Of a DNA stretch of 64,000 bases, positions 63,606 through 64,000 are shown piece by piece (position 1 is the first letter of the stretch; the number at the start of each line of letters is the position of its first letter). Source of the stretch: Bdellovibrio sp. SKB1291214 (GTDB lineage: Bacteria; Bdellovibrionota; Bdellovibrionia; Bdellovibrionales; Bdellovibrionaceae); NCBI RefSeq assembly GCF_002209355.2, contig NZ_CP106855.1, positions 682,001 to 746,000 on the forward strand, read 5' to 3'. Position numbers and translations under genes: made by a program. The notes below the pieces were generated by a model. It made no database searches and was not told the origin of the DNA. It saw only the letters and a list, made by a program, of their open reading frames with translations.

Positions 63606-64000
63606 TTGATTCGTAAAGTTCCGACATAGGCACCTTTATGATCAAAGATTTTAAAGGTGCTATTTTTCGCGCTAGGCAAGCTCAGCTGAATTTGCAAACC
63701 GTGATAATAATTGTACATGGCATTTTGATTTGGAAATCTAGGTCGGTTCTCGATATCGATTCGCACCATGTGGGACTCTTGAAAAAAATCACTCATGACA
63801 ATGAAAAAGAAAGACTCTGGATTTTGCGCTGATCGCAAACGCATGATATCGCGCAAATCAATAGGACTTGGAAAAGGATCCGAGCAAACCGTTATATCGG
63901 AATTCACACAAAGATTTTTCGCCATCACATCTGCCCCACCCAGAAATTGCTCTAACGGCACTCGCACAGGGCTCCAATCAGCTTGCATCAATGACGAAGG
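63602..64000 (-). CDS. Partial hypothetical protein, 5' end outside window
   Basis: The frame has no stop up to the window edge, so the protein continues beyond it. About 133 C-terminal residues are visible: GADVMAKNLCVNSDITVC, SPIDLRDIMRLRSAQNPESFFFIVMSD, and a beta-rich end (KNSTFKIFDHKGAYVGTLRIN). No recognised family. Confidence 0.6.
   Translation of the reverse strand, partial: PSSLMQADWSPVRVPLEQFLGGADVMAKNLCVNSDITVCSDPFPSPIDLRDIMRLRSAQNPESFFFIVMSDFFQESHMVRIDIENRPRFPNQNAMYNYYHGLQIQLSLPSAKNSTFKIFDHKGAYVGTLRIN

Overview
The window looks like chromosome of a predatory Bdellovibrio-type bacterium (Bdellovibrionota). It has moderate GC, dense gene packing and few mobile signatures. It also carries a lipid-anchored PTP-like phytase of the kind described from Bdellovibrio bacteriovorus, several murein L,D-transpeptidases, a class II ribonucleotide reductase, and many exported proteins of unknown role. 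The genus assignment is an inference from protein content. I saw no rRNA, tRNA, CRISPR array, transposase or prophage.

Region 1 (about 1-15.3 kb) is a complete alpha-glucan/trehalose block. On the minus strand glgE, a treS-maltokinase fusion, malQ and glgB overlap one another. Divergently on the plus strand run a DUF2934 protein, glgX, a fused otsA-otsB and a mechanosensitive channel. Together they can make trehalose from UDP-glucose, convert it to maltose-1-phosphate, polymerise and branch it, debranch it again, and release osmotic pressure.

Region 2 (15.3-26 kb) holds a lipoprotein and phytase-like phosphatase pair, trmH, an acyl-CoA dehydrogenase, a CinA-family protein, DUF2239, an MFS exporter behind three copies of a palindromic operator, a four-domain S1 protein and nrdJ. 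Region 3 (26-37 kb) has two degenerate receiver-domain proteins, a cysteine desulfurase with an IscA-type protein, a hydrolase, a ferredoxin with a long Gln/Asn-rich tail, and the zapA / 5-formyl-THF cyclo-ligase / rny / tyrS operon. The RNase Y here has lost key HD metal ligands.

Region 4 (37-46 kb) is a cell-wall neighbourhood: two L,D-transpeptidases and a secreted, apparently frameshifted amidase-like gene, followed by a nucleotide-sugar-epimerase-like protein, ftsY and another NAD-binding epimerase. Region 5 (46-52.5 kb) contains a LysR regulator, a highly structured 144-bp inverted-repeat element, and a three-gene operon (MotB/OmpA-like, MotA/TolQ-like, FHA coiled-coil membrane protein) that looks like an uncharacterised ion-driven envelope motor. 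This operon is my best candidate for an undescribed system.

Region 6 (52.5-64 kb) is regulatory and accessory: Rrf2 with a probable leaderless promoter, a nitroreductase, an exported nucleotidyltransferase-fold protein, two more LysR genes, an SDR oxidoreductase, smc, a 38-residue membrane peptide and a gene cut by the window edge. Long hairpin elements sharing a core recur in three intergenic gaps (16.7, 59.4 and 63.1 kb).
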